From Trichaptum fuscoviolaceum (lineage: Eukaryota; Basidiomycota; Agaricomycetes; Hymenochaetales; Trichaptaceae), in contig CAJSYZ010000001.1 of assembly GCA_910574455.1 (NCBI GenBank), positions 3,827,424 to 3,891,423 of the forward strand: 64,000 bases of DNA, in the 5' to 3' direction. The translations under genes and the position numbers were made by a program. Shown here piece by piece: positions 35,221-46,565 of the stretch. The notes beneath the pieces were generated by a model, which saw only the letters and a program-made list of their open reading frames with translations, had not been told where the DNA came from and did not search any database. Each line of letters starts with the position of its first letter. Position 1 is the stretch's first letter.

Positions 35221-38200
35221 ATGTCTGCCAGTGTTGTCCCTCACGCTAACATGCCACTGCTACCTGTTAACACTGGCATCCCGGGCCAGCAAGCCACTGG
35301 CACTCAGCCTGAGCCTCCCGGGCCAATCAAAATCAGCCTGCTACTGGGTCCAGATGATGCCAGACGAGCTGGTATGTAGTACATGTCTCAAAAACTAGTA
35401 TTAGTAGTAATTTCAATTCTTTCACAAAAAGTCCAAACAGGACTAGTTTCTTCCGGCGAAAATGGAGCCCATCCGTGGCCCGAGCTTATAAAGACGCGGT
35501 CAGACATGGTGAAATGGATTGAATTTCTCATTCAGTTGGTACAGCGAGATGACAGTGGCAAATCAGCAATCAAGTAAGTGTCATTCATGTTGCCAGCCTT
35601 CAAAGTATGTGACCAGGACATTCTCTTGACAGCCTGCCAGTGAATGGGCCCGGCGTCTCCATGTCCGACTCGGAGTCTCTTGCAAGTGCAGGGCCCGGGT
35701 TGAGGTCACAATCGGAGTTTGAGGTCGGACTAGGAGTTGGCAGTGGCAATTTGACGTCTGCCACTGAGGCGGAACCAGACACATCCAATTTGGAATTGTG
35801 AGTAGTGTTGCCAGCCTGAGCTTAATTGCATCTTGATGACATTCCATTCTACTGTCAGCGAGGCCGCCAGTGCCGGTGCCACTGGCAGTGGGGTGGCAAA
35901 ACCTGGGTCGGACGTGGACTCCAAGCCGTCAAACAGTGTCGAAGACTTGAAAACGAACCTGTGAGTGACATTGCCAGTCTGTGTAGATTGCTTCTTATCT
36001 CTTTCCTATACCCAACTAGCGACTTGTCAGTCACCATGCTCAATGGGATAGGGGGCGACTTGGACAAAGCGGGCAAGGAATGGACGGACATTGGAGGAAA
36101 GCTGGTCGAGACTGCCAAAGTTCTCAACCAGGTGATAACAAAACTCAAGCATGGAGCGGCAGCTCGGGCGGCGAATCCTGATGAAAAAAAGAAAGTGGAT
36201 GAACGGCTGGATCGGGCGATGCGGAATGTTGGATCTCAAGATCTTGAGAAAAAAAGGGAAGATCTGAAAGCCACGAAAAAAAAGGCGGCCAAATCGGAGA
36301 ACACGGATTACTCGGAGACAATAAAGACCTTGGAGGAGAAAGTCGAATCTCTCTCCAACGAGATACAACATATAAAGGACCAGGCAACCCTGAATTACCC
36401 GATGCTTGCGAGGGCTGCAGCTGAGGAGGGCATCCATGCGCTACACTCCGTCATGGCAGCTAATGTTAGCAAAAGGCTTGACAGTCAATTTGATATGATT
36501 CAAAGCACCACCGACAAGGTGCATCAAATGAACGAAAAGCTGGCTCGTTTGGAGACATTGGATGCTGAACGGAAGGCGGACCAGACATTGGATGCTGAAC
36601 GGAAGGCGGACCGCTCCAAAGACGACCTTTTGACGCGGACTATAGCATCGTTCGCTGTCATGATACGCGAGCTTCAAATCATTGCCGTAGCAGCTGAATC
36701 GGTAAGTCATCTTGAAAGCTATTGCAAAACAAATTAAACTCATGAGTTCTCACATAGAGCGAAGCGGCAGCTTGTAGTATTAAACTACGACACGTCTTCG
36801 AGGACGCCAGGAACATTCTTTATATGGCTTTTGCCATTGTTTTCCCAAACAAATTCAAGATCGAATCGGTTGCCCCTTTTGACATTACTGGTGATGGCGG
36901 TGTCAAGACAGCGGGGCTCATCAGAGGTGTAAACGAGCTTTACGCTGAGTTCACTGCCCAACCAACCATGCGCCGGGACGGAAAGGTTCCCATTGCAAGG
37001 CATCTGTTTGATGACCTGCTCACCGCTTTACCTGAAAGCCTCATATCCTCAGAGAAAGCACGCTACAAAGAGTGGTTAGCAGGGATTGAAGACAAGTTAG
37101 CAGACTTCCGCAAGGAGGATACGACATACAAGGAGGCGGTTAAGGCGAAAAAGAAAGCAGCGGAGGCGGAGGCGGAGACGACAAAGGACCCAAAGTGTAG
37201 TGAGGAAAAGAGGGGCCGGGCCGTGAAGACGCTGAGGGAAACCGAAAAGAAGCTGCACAGCTTGGTAGAGGGCGCGAGAGCAGAGCTTAAATCCAAATAC
37301 CCCTTCACAAACTCCTGGCAGCCGTCGCCTGACGCAAAATCCATCGAAAAGTTCCGTTTCTTTCTTGTGCGCTTCTATCTTATCTTCGAATTCCATCGAA
37401 GGTTGTATGTCATCCTCAATCGCAAGCTGAAGAAGTTGGATTCACAACAGCCAGCCACCACACTCGACGAGCAGGAGTCCACATGGGATGCCAGCATAGA
37501 TGACTTTACGTGCAAACCGTTCCCAAATCTTGATCCATCAGAAGAGGGTGTCCTCGATCTGAAGGACCTGCCTAAGTTCTATTTCGAGGAATTCTTTGCA
37601 AAGATGGCCGAAGAGGGCGACATCGAATACTATGGCTCTGAGGACATACCCCATGCGTCGGCCAAAGGTTTTCCTCCAAAAGCTCTCCCAGCTGATATAC
37701 AGCGCAGTTTTGAGGAAGTCTCAGCTTCTTTCGACCAATTATCCTTGAACACACTAGCGGAAGTTGTCAAGCAGGCGAATCTCACGGAAGTCCCGGTGCC
37801 AGTGCGAAAGTGGCCGGAAAATGACGAAGACCGAAAAAAATTATCGAAGATCCTGCATCTGGAGAAGCGGCGAAATACGCACGGGAGAAAGCTGTTATCC
37901 TTTCCAACGCGATGCAGATGATTACGTCTTCTGAACATGTCGTTTTTGAGGTGATGAACGAGACTCCACTCAGGCAACATTTGAATAAACTTATCCACGA
38001 CCGACATTATTATGGTGACGACGAATCTCTCTTCAAATTCATAGAAAACGCACCATCCGTACTGCACCTGACAGCGGGGGAACCACTCTTTACCTATGAA
38101 CAGCAGGACGTGCTTAAAAGGATATGCAAGATAGTGGGGAACCATGGCCCTTATGGTCGGGCACCTCAGTCTTATTTGGCTCTGCGCATGGACTGGGCAA

Positions 38201-38346
38201 AGGAAGTGCGTGAGCAAACACGGAAGCCTCCTAGTTCCAAGGAAGGATTTGTGAATCCTTCCAATCCTCATTACAAAGAGCCATTTGAGTTTCGGATTAC
38301 CGGCGAAGGCGTATCTCGACTCAAATCTTTGACGCCCTTGTCCTAG
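35221..38346 (+). CDS. Island gene of unknown function, coiled-coil; apparent frameshift near its 3' end
   Basis: Unrecognised protein of about 940 residues. Exons 35221..35371, 35432..35573, 35633..35797, 35859..35960, 36020..36701 and 36758..38346. The first exons are low-complexity and contain island-type motifs within the coding sequence (Pro/Gly/Ser-rich N-terminus). Exon 5 encodes a long coiled coil (KKVDERLDRAMRNVG, SETIKTLEEKVESLSNEIQ) with a 30-nt perfect tandem duplication (36553-36582 and 36583-36612, unit TLDAERKADQ). Exon 6 encodes a globular part (NILYMAFAIVFPNKFKIESV, then KVPIARHLFDDLLTALPESL, then SIEKFRFFLVRFYLIFEFHR). At an A7 run (37834-37840) the frame must shift by one base. 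The downstream frame continues GEAAKYAREKAVILSNAMQM to the stop at 38346, whereas the unshifted frame stops at 37923. The cause is either a homopolymer assembly error or a young mutation. No known domain was recognised. Confidence 0.65.
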
Positions 38347-39340
38347 TATACTACTACCCGTAGTATATGGTCAGTATAAACTTCGTCGAGTCTATCTGTC
38401 TTCCTGATAAACAATGATGTTTCGACTTTGTCTTTCCGATAATAGTAAACAATGATGTGTCGTCTTTTTCTTGAATAAAACGCCTATGTCTTGCTTGATT
38501 GTGTGATGATATGACCTTCAACTTGAAGATATTTTGTAAATACTGATCACCACATCTCATACGATGCAGCGCATCCCCAGGCTGCCAGGAGTATCTACTA
38601 GCCTACTAGTACTCGTACTAGTAGTACCCGAAGGCTTGTTTGTGTTGTGCTTCTACTTTAACATTTCGGGGACATACACCGTGTTAAAGTTCCTCTGGCT
38701 CAAGTTGCCTTCAACATCACTACTTCATCCCTTCAATGTTCCGGGGAGCAAGATGAAGAGGACATGGACGGCAAATTCTTCTGCCAGTGATGTCTGAGTC
38801 GGAGTCACTCAGGCTCACTGCCACTCAGGCTGCCAGTGCCAGTGGCACGCCGGTCACTGGCACGGTGACTTCAAGTTCAACTTGAAGTTGTGGCACTCAC
38901 TACTAAGGCTGGCAGGCTGGCACTCAGTTGTCGACTTCAACTTCAAGTTGTTGCTACCACAGGCATAGTACTTGGTGGACATTGAAGATGCTCAACACTG
39001 GCCGTAGTCACCATGCCATACAACCAGGCTCGTTAACAGAGAACTTCCTCAGGTTGTCTTACGTCCTGGTGTATTTTCTGTTTAACACTACGTTCTGCTC
39101 TCCAGGATTACATCTTGGCCCGCACCCTCCACTATTGATCGCATCCTACGCAATTATCGGAAAAAGGAACAGCCGCTGCCGTAGGATGTACAGTTGAGTT
39201 GACACGGGATCATCTTACACACTGGCACTGGCAGCCTAGGGCAGGAACCACCTTACAGACACACTTTAACCAATCATCCAAGATGAGTAAGCTCTATAAT
39301 ATCGTTGATGGCCTCAAGTGACTTTTCAGTAGCGAACTGA
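38347..39340. repeat. Motif-rich non-coding segment
   Basis: Contains TACTAGCCTACTAGTACTCGTAC near 38600, GCCAGTGCCAGTGGCACGCCGG near 38833 and the near-palindrome ACTTCAAGTTCAACTTGAAGT near 38869. The motifs thin out after about 39240. No supported gene was found. Confidence 0.55.
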
Positions 39341-39889
39341 CGTAGTCATGGCCTCCTCCTCAACTACCACTGTATCCCAACGCCCAAGTCACCGCAGATT
39401 CTCTTCTTCACTTTTCTACCAATTTTCAACATCGAATTCCTCCTGCACGTCCCGATTCTCTCCCAACACCATGCGGGACCTTGTACAACTCTGATAGACC
39501 TCTTTCTTCCGCCGCGCATCTGCCGACTCGCGCTTTGCCTGTCTCGGCACGCTCAAATTGTTCTATCGGTTTCAACGCCTCGCGCAGCTCGCGTAAAACG
39601 TCTGCGCCTTACTTTGTTAGCTCCCTGTGGGTCGACGCGTTTCTACTCGTGCGCCGCTCTAGGCTCGTATGGAAACCAAGGGGGTAGGAGTTCGACCGCT
39701 TTTGCAGAGGAACGAAACCACTGCCGTCTACGCAATTTACTGCGCCCACAGCAGGCGCCCCAATTCTTGACCCAGGATTCTCTCGCAGATTTATGCCGAC
39801 GCGTATCCCCCCACCGACTAAAGCAATGGCGAGCACACATGCGCACGCGTCCACCTCCACAGTTGACAACACAAACTTCTTCAGCGATT
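39341..39889. other. Ser/Pro-rich open stretch with stops, no assignable gene
   Basis: C/T-rich sequence that in places reads like a low-complexity protein (PARPDSLPTPCGTLYNSD). All three plus-strand frames are interrupted. It precedes the WD40 relic and may be the decayed 5' part of the same gene, but this cannot be shown. Confidence 0.3.
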
Positions 39890-40545
39890 TGTGATGGTAG
39901 AGTGGTTACATCCGTAACCATATATCATGAGTGAACCTTCTCCGAGGGACAGGGCTATGCCAGAGAGCTCATCGTCAGTGGTGGCTGATGACCAGCTCAG
40001 AGAGCAGGACATTAAAACTGGTTGCTGCACTTGCATCCGAGGTCCGCTCCTCTCAGGTTTTGAATTGCGAGACGCATCACCGACGTTTCGGATGTGCAAA
40101 GAGGCAAGTTACTGAACCGGCCCTCACAGGCACGAGGAGAGGATGTATGCGTGCAGTAATCAGTGAGCGAAAGCTACTACTGTACTTCTCGAGTAAGTTG
40201 TTCTTTTAATTTTTGAATCATAATACTCACGGGCTTCTTCAGCTTTGGAGCATCGGCACGGGGAATGTCTATACGTTCTCCGAGAACATCTGCATAAGAT
40301 TTACGCCGAAAATTATATTGTCTTCTTTTCTTGGGGTGGGGGTAGGGGGATTGGACACATCCGTTCGCGTATGGAATCTGCAAATGGGTATGATTTTCTT
40401 CACATTCCTGTATCCCCAACTCATCAGTGACAACTTTCCAGTATGACTCCGACTTTCTTGTCACCGGAAGGAACGATGGCCGCGTCAGCTTCTTCTCGTT
40501 CCATCGTTCCTCTTTTCCTCGACCATCTCAAGCTCAACAATAAGC
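39890..40545 (+). pseudogene. Degenerate WD40-repeat gene fragment (Cdc4/F-box-WD-like)
   Basis: Scattered frame-shifted pieces match WD40 blades. They include DGRVVTSVTIYHE at about 39892, LWSIGTG followed in another frame by GECLYVLREH near 40243-40290, GLDTSVRVWNLQ near 40347-40385, and FLVTGRNDGRVSFFSF near 40450-40500. Together they resemble consecutive blades of a Cdc4-type substrate receptor (LWxxxTGECLxVLxEH, then DxSVRVW, then LVTGxNDGRV). Several frame changes and stops make this a relic. The parent gene is uncertain because the fragments are short. Confidence 0.5.
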
Positions 40546-41505
40546 GGCCACAGGACTCGCGCTGAGCAGTCAGTCGGGACGAGTCTCTATCCCTACCGTC
40601 TACTCTCACTTCAGGGATCCCTGCTCAATCGACATCTAATCCTAAGTTCGCCTGGCCTGAGCGGCGTAAAGAGCCCAAAAAAACATGGGAAGGATGCTGG
40701 AGAGGGAAGGTTGCGAAGTTGCGCGGTCGGATTCGTATATACGGGGCTATGTATCACCGGGCAGTTTGATGCATCCCAATATTCCGCTTGCATGCACAAA
40801 GGTCGACAAAGCGACTCACAACTCAATTTGCAAATGCCGCAAAGGGAAAAATATAACTGCATTTTCGACATCATCCAAGTTGTTGTCAACTTGTCGTGTT
40901 CCCATTCCTTGCCAAACACCTCTGCCCCGCCACCATTGCCGCCTAAACGGAGAACACTCGGTTTCAATGTGCAGTATGAGTCCATCATCGGCCGACAGCG
41001 CAATTCCCTCAGCTCCGAGGACGAGAAACGCGCCTTCATGCAAATTACTCCTTCCGAAGCGGGTTGGGATGCATTCAAGTTGGCCCATTTCCCATTTTGG
41101 CACGGTTCTAGTTCAAGTTTCGGGTTGTGTACAGGGATGACTGTTGTATGGTGAGTTACTCATGGCTTTCTTCGAAATCCTTCTAGAGCTGATGGAGCAG
41201 CTTCTTGTGCAGTGGGTTGTATCCTCCCGACTTCTTCGGAGTTAACATGACTCATTTTCTTGTTCGTTTGTGCTTAAAATGAAAAGAAGCCTTATAATCA
41301 AGTCATCCGGAAGAAATCATTTGTCATCTCCTACTATCAGTTCAACTTGCGGTTTATCCGAGTCATAGTACAAAGCACTAATAGCTCCCTCTCTCTTTCT
41401 AGAAGAATGGGAAATCAGAAAACTGACTTCAACTACTTTGTATAAGTGTGAAGTGGGAGCGGGTATTGTCCCCAAGATCATCATCAAGCCATTCCACCGT
41501 GAATC
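40546..41505. other. No assignable gene
   Basis: Open frames of up to about 150 codons exist on both strands (for example plus strand 40711-41154, with a Pro-rich patch and KAFMQITPSEAGWD-like text), but none has a recognisable family signature or convincing intron structure. The tail (41160-41505) is likely the promoter of the exonuclease gene. Confidence 0.4.
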
Positions 41506-42561
41506 ATGTTCTCAAATCTTCGTACTATCCTTCTCATCCTCCTCTCCCTTGATTACGCACGCCTGCACCTCCGCACCGTCCTCCGCTTTCAGCTCGTTCA
41601 ACGGTGGACAGCAAGGGCTCAAACGAAGGTACTTGTTTCATTCATATCAAGATCTGTACACTGACTTGTTGCTAGATACACAAGAAACTGCAAACGTTTC
41701 TTGATCTTCTCGGGGTACCACCAACACCTCTCTCCGAATTACATCAATATAGGCTCCATAATATAGTTCCGATACAGTGTCGCACGGGCTTGGATGTGGA
41801 CAATGCAGTGACTGCAATATATGCATCATTGCCACAGGTACCAGCTAGTAGATTTGTCTCGATCGACATCGAGTGGGCAAGTGGCGGAGAAGGGCCCAAT
41901 CATCGCGTGGACCTCATCCAACTCGCAGTTCAACACCACATTTATCTAGTCAGGACGCATACTCTTACTGACCTTCCCCCTACGTTGGCGCAACTCCTTG
42001 GGGATGGTACAGTCATGAAAATTTCCGCAGGAATCAACGGTATGAATAACTTATCTTTTCTCCTGCGAGGTGGCCTAACAGAAGAAATGGCAGGTGACGC
42101 AGTGCGTATAAAGCGCAAGTTTCGCACCTCTGTGCGCTCCTGTGTCAATCTGACAGATTGGGCACGCGTTGTCTACCCGGAAGTCTGGCCCAAAAACCCG
42201 ACCTGGTCCCAACTGCTCTTAAACCCTCGTCTCTGGTTCCAGCATCCGACTCCGACTGTCAAGCTCGAAAAAATAGTGGGAGAAGTATTGAGGCTGAACG
42301 TCAAGAAGAGTAGTGAGGTCACAATGAGTGACTGGGCAGCTGACGAGCTATCAGCGGCACAAAAAGAGTGTAAGTTATCATTCTGTTGTTCAAGATCAAC
42401 CATCTTCAAGTTCTCACTTGCATGATCTGCTGTACTGGAATATAGATGCAGCTATTGACGTTCACAGCACGTTTGCTGTAGCTTTGGCCCTGAGCCAAAG
42501 CCACTCACCCTTACCGGATAAGTACACATCAAGAACTTCGAGGCTTGATCTAGTAGGCTGA
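41506..42561 (+). CDS. 3'-5' exonuclease domain protein (DEDDy, WRN-exonuclease-like)
   Basis: Ribonuclease H-like 3'-5' exonuclease fold. Exons 41506..41628, 41676..42369 and 42446..42561 join exactly into 310 residues. The N-terminus (NLRTILLILLSLDYARL) is hydrophobic and could be a signal anchor or short membrane segment. The Exo I motif FVSIDIEWASG gives the first Asp/Glu pair. The Exo III motif YAAIDVHSTFAVAL gives the Tyr and final Asp. CVNLTDWARVV matches the conserved segment before Exo III. The Exo II region reads ISAGINGMNNLSFLL, where active members usually have an Asp a few residues after GI, so a catalytic residue may be missing. The gene sits among decayed sequences yet has an intact frame. 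The substrate (DNA or RNA) is unknown. Confidence 0.75.
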
Positions 42562-43979
42562 GGCCCACCAGTAGCAGGTTTGACCAAATGTGCTTGAGTT
42601 ATCGAGTAAATTGTTGTGCGCATGCTCTTGTCTTTCAAAGTTGCCAGGAGATTCATGATTAAAATTTATTATTGAATTGCCTTTTTTTCCCGAATGATCA
42701 CCGTAGTCTGAGGTATCAAAGTGGTTTGGAAGATGTCGCCAATGGTGTCTGTCTGCTGTTCGGATTGCTTGCCATGATGATGCTTCCAGTGGAGCTTTAA
42801 ATCTAAAATTGGAACTTGAAGAGTTCAAGTTCAAGTTGCCACCGTGACTCGGACTGCACTTGCACTTGAACTTGAACTTGAACTTTTTACCACTGCGTCC
42901 CCTCAACGACACAGTGTACGTTCTCCAGTCTTGTTATGAGCACTTCTCCGCCATCCCCCACCCATTCCATAAGACCACTTATTGGCCTGAACAAGTTATG
43001 TTTTATCCTACCCTCAAGCTTGTATTGAACTCGCCTAGACTTCAACATTTCCGAATGAACCAAAAAACGATAGTGTACGTCTGAGAACGTGCTTCTTGCT
43101 TGATCTTATCACTCACATTTGTCTTTAGTACCTGGAGAGGAGAAGGTGGGCGGCCTTGTTATAGTGAGAGGAGCTCCGACGTGCACGCTGAAGCGAGCAT
43201 CTTCTACCTTTCGAACGACACCCGCTGAGGATAGGCCGATACATGTTGCATCACCAACTGTTGTGATCTTCATCAAAAATTAGTAACAATCCTTCGTCTT
43301 CAACTAGAGTCGACACCGCCTTATAGGAAAGGAAGGGCAAGGGCCGTCCGCTGACGATTGAAGAGGTGGCAGAGGACGCTATTGATGAGGGGGCAGATGA
43401 ACTACACGACCGATCCCGCGCCAGCCTTGCGCATGTGTCCTTGGATGCCCCTCGCTTCACATATCAGTTTCCTGCGCCGAAACCGCCATTGCAACGTAGT
43501 AAATCTCGCGTCCGTCAATTGCAGGCTGACGGCCCCGGCCCCGGCCTCGGAACACCACCTCATACCGTCTTGCGAGACACCTTCATACCTCTAGTTGAAT
43601 GTGATACACCTCCGATAGTGAAAAACGCGATGACGCGAGGCGAACATCTTTCCATGAAACAGCTGCCAGCATCTCCCGGCCAATCTCTAGCAAGTCGCCG
43701 GAAGGTAGCGTGAACCTAGGCGCTACATCTAGTTCACAAGCATCGGACTACGGTGGCGAACATCTATGAGGGCATGCGAGGGAAGAGAATAAGCGCAACC
43801 TTTGAAGCCTCTGGAACTATAAGTACGGACTTCTCTTCTTGCTATTATATTACTAGGCTTATACTGGTTTATTCATCAGCGAAACCACATGCGTCTATTT
43901 CGGATACTTTGCTCTTCAAACATATCATATCAACACAGATCTAACCGAAGCTAAATGTGTTAGACAATTATTGATCTGG
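42562..43979. other. Non-coding or decayed segment
   Basis: Near 42790-42880 there is a last cluster of CAAGTT/AACTTG words (GAACTTGAAGAGTTCAAGTTCAAGTTG), the right-most island motif array. From 43358 to 43713 one plus-strand frame is open for 115 codons (EDAIDEGADELHDRSRASL, TFIPLVECDTPP) but unrecognised. It could be a remnant of a gene fused to or preceding the histidine kinase relic. Confidence 0.4.
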
Positions 43980-45960
43980 ACAACTTCGCGGGGCGATGGA
44001 GCTCGAGACTGTGACTACTAGTACAGCAAATGGGCGGTCAACCTATGCTGCGCTTTTGTCTTGGAGAGAATTGTCTCACTTTTCTTTGACGCAGGTGAAC
44101 TTTCAAGTGCGTACCATTGTTGTCGCGACTACGACCGTCGCTCGTGGCGACTTGACGCAGGAGATCGTGGGCGTGTCTGTTCAGGGTGATATTCTGGACT
44201 TGGCCATCAATGGCATGGTTGACCAGTTGGCTCTCTTCACTGCGGGGGTGACCAAAGTCGCGCGGGAAGTCAGAACGAAAAAACTCGGTGTTCAAGCTGA
44301 AATCGAGAATGTTCATGTCACAGCAAAAAATCACGTATGTTTATTTCACTAGCATTCCGCTGAATTGTGTAGTGTGGTTTTTACTGAACGCACTCCGAAT
44401 AGAATGGCTGTTGACACCATGGCCGGAAACTTGACGACCGAAGTGCGTGGTTTCGCGCAGATCAGTACTGCAGCTACTAGTATAAACGGCGACTTCACGT
44501 GTTTCATCACCGTCAAAGGCTCAGGCGAGATGGAATCCTTTGAGACTCATCAAATCAATTAAATTGTGCACTACTTGCGCGAGTCGATTTAGAAGAACGC
44601 CGCCGCTCGTGAAGCTGCCGAACTTGCCAGTCGCTCCAAGTTGGAGTTCTTGGCGAACACGTCTCATGAGATTCGACCCCTATGAACGGTATCATTGGCA
44701 TGAAAGAGTTTACGCTGGATAGCAATTTGAATAAGAGTCAGCGCGAGAGTCTTCTGCTGGTGCATAGTTTGGCTCGGAGTCTGCTATTGATTAATGTCGA
44801 TATTTTGGATATCTCGAAGAGTAAGCTAATCCGCCGCCGATGCTTCCGAATTCAGTTGCTAATATTTCGATTAATTACTACGTTCGAAGCAGGCAGGATG
44901 ACGATAGAGCAAGTTTGGTATTCACTGAGACACACGGTTTTCGGTAACCTCAAGACTCTCGTTGTACGACCATCGCAAAACAACCTCGACCTCACATATG
45001 ATGTTTACCCAGACATTCCTGATCAGCTCATCGGTGACTCGCTGCATCTGCGCCAGGTCATTACGAACATTGTCGGCAACGCTATCAAGTTCACCTCGAG
45101 CAAGGTCGTGTGGAACGGACATGCTGCGCTGTCGTGCCGTCTGGTTGGCATCAAGGACTCGATGGTGAAGGTAGAGTTCTGTCTCACGGATACGGTATCG
45201 GTATTACGAAAGGTACAGTGAACTTGATCTGTGGTACGTTCGTGCGAGGGGATGGATCAACCACTCGAGTGAGCTCTTCTCGAATAGTCATTTGTTCCGG
45301 CCTGTAGTGGTCTTACTTTCTTAAATCTAGGACTACGGTGGTGCTGTCCTTGGTCAATCAGTATCGAAGTGAGTTGTGTCGCTGATGAATAAGACGATGT
45401 GAGTTGAGAGCGAGCTGGGCAAGGGAAGTTCACGACCACCTCCTAAATCAGCCAGTTGTCCACCGAGAACGTACTTTCGATGATCCAGGCATTCGCGAAG
45501 CAGAAAATCCGGCTTGCCAATACGCTGGACGACCGAACAGGTGTAGTGATGCGTATCACAGAGCTTATTCTGAAGCCTTACGACGTGAGCGAAGTTGCAG
45601 ATAATGAGTGTTGCCTACATATCGATGGGATACTTGTTGATTCGCTGACGGCCGTAAGTCATCTTGTTAAAGTGCATTCGAGCTACAGTATAAAGCCTTA
45701 CTCAAACACTTTTCGGATGATCCAGAAGGAACAAACCAGGAGTATGAACACTTGCGATATATACCGATCGTTCTGGCGTCAGACCAAAACTCCCTATTGA
45801 ACAAACAACTTCCAGACCGAGATCTACCCCCACTTCCCACCGGAGGCAATCTGCTTCTCAAGGATGTAGAAGCAGAGCTAGATCGATAGGTTGCGGTGAC
45901 GAGAATTGACACGAGCGGCTACGGCGGACCATTCAAGGTGGAGGGTAATTCAAGAACATG
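43980..45960 (+). pseudogene. Group III (Nik1/Os-1-type) hybrid histidine kinase pseudogene
   Basis: This is a decayed copy of the fungal osmosensing/fungicide-target histidine kinase. HAMP-repeat text is clear: TTTVARGDLTQEI, then DILDLAINGMVDQL, then VTKVAREV. The phospho-acceptor region reads EFLANTSHEIR, then after a 1-base shift PMNGIIGMKEFTLDSNLNK. The N box is IVGNAIKFTS. The G boxes survive as GIGITKGTVNLI, GDGSTTR and YGGAVLGQSVSK in different frames. Later text YEHLRYIPIVL also belongs to this family. There are many frameshifts and stops, and the receiver domain is not recognisable. Intron-like sequences remain, so it is a genomic copy, not a retrocopy. It extends at most to about 46190. 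Confidence 0.82.
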
Positions 45961-46379
45961 GACCTTGAGGGAAAATGATCAGAACGTGCGCAATCGGACA
46001 AGAGAGAAATTGCTTTCGGAACAGATTGAAAATAGTATGTCCGAGTCCTCCGAAAACCCGTAGTAAGAACTCTGGAATTTATGTTTGACAATTGTTTCAG
46101 GCGTCAGGAAGAATATGCCACTTGGGCGGAAGTCGGACAATTCTCGAAGCGCACAAGGCAAATGTGCTTGAGTCGCTCAGCCAACAACGAAAAGCATGAA
46201 CATCCTTATCAGCGAAGGCGAGAGGAAAGCAGCGCGCAGCCTACAATACTGGCGTACTGAATTACTGGTGTACTGATTTGTACTTACTATGACATTTGAA
46301 TTGTACATGCTTGTACTTAGTCTTTACTTATGCTTGACTGACCTCCTGATGTACTGACGTACTGAGTGTGTCCTGAAAA

Positions 46380-46535
46380 TTGGCTTATTTCAGTGTGTTC
46401 AGGCCATCAGTTGATTTCAGACAGGCATAGCAACATATCAGTAGATTTCAGACAGGCATAGCAACCCTTCAGTCCATTTAAGGCAGCGTCAGGACGCGTC
46501 AGTCGCCTTAAGCAAAAAGTAGTTTCCCTGATGTG
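46380..46535. repeat. Candidate right terminus of the island with subterminal repeats
   Basis: A 30-bp unit (AGATTTCAGACAGGCATAGCAAC and its near-identical neighbour) occurs twice at about 46412-46466, with further CTTCAG/TTTCAG words. The outer end, 46506-46533, is CCTTAAG...TTCCCTGATG, the inverted counterpart of 13604-13632. Nearby TACTGACGTACTGAG-type repeats run back to about 46240. Confidence 0.45.
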
Positions 46536-46565
46536 TGCATCATGATCCAAAATTAGTAGTCCAAC

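Noticed and set aside
40685..41154. Two overlapping plus-strand ORFs of about 150 codons
   Set aside because: They overlap in different frames, have no recognisable motif and lie in a decayed region.
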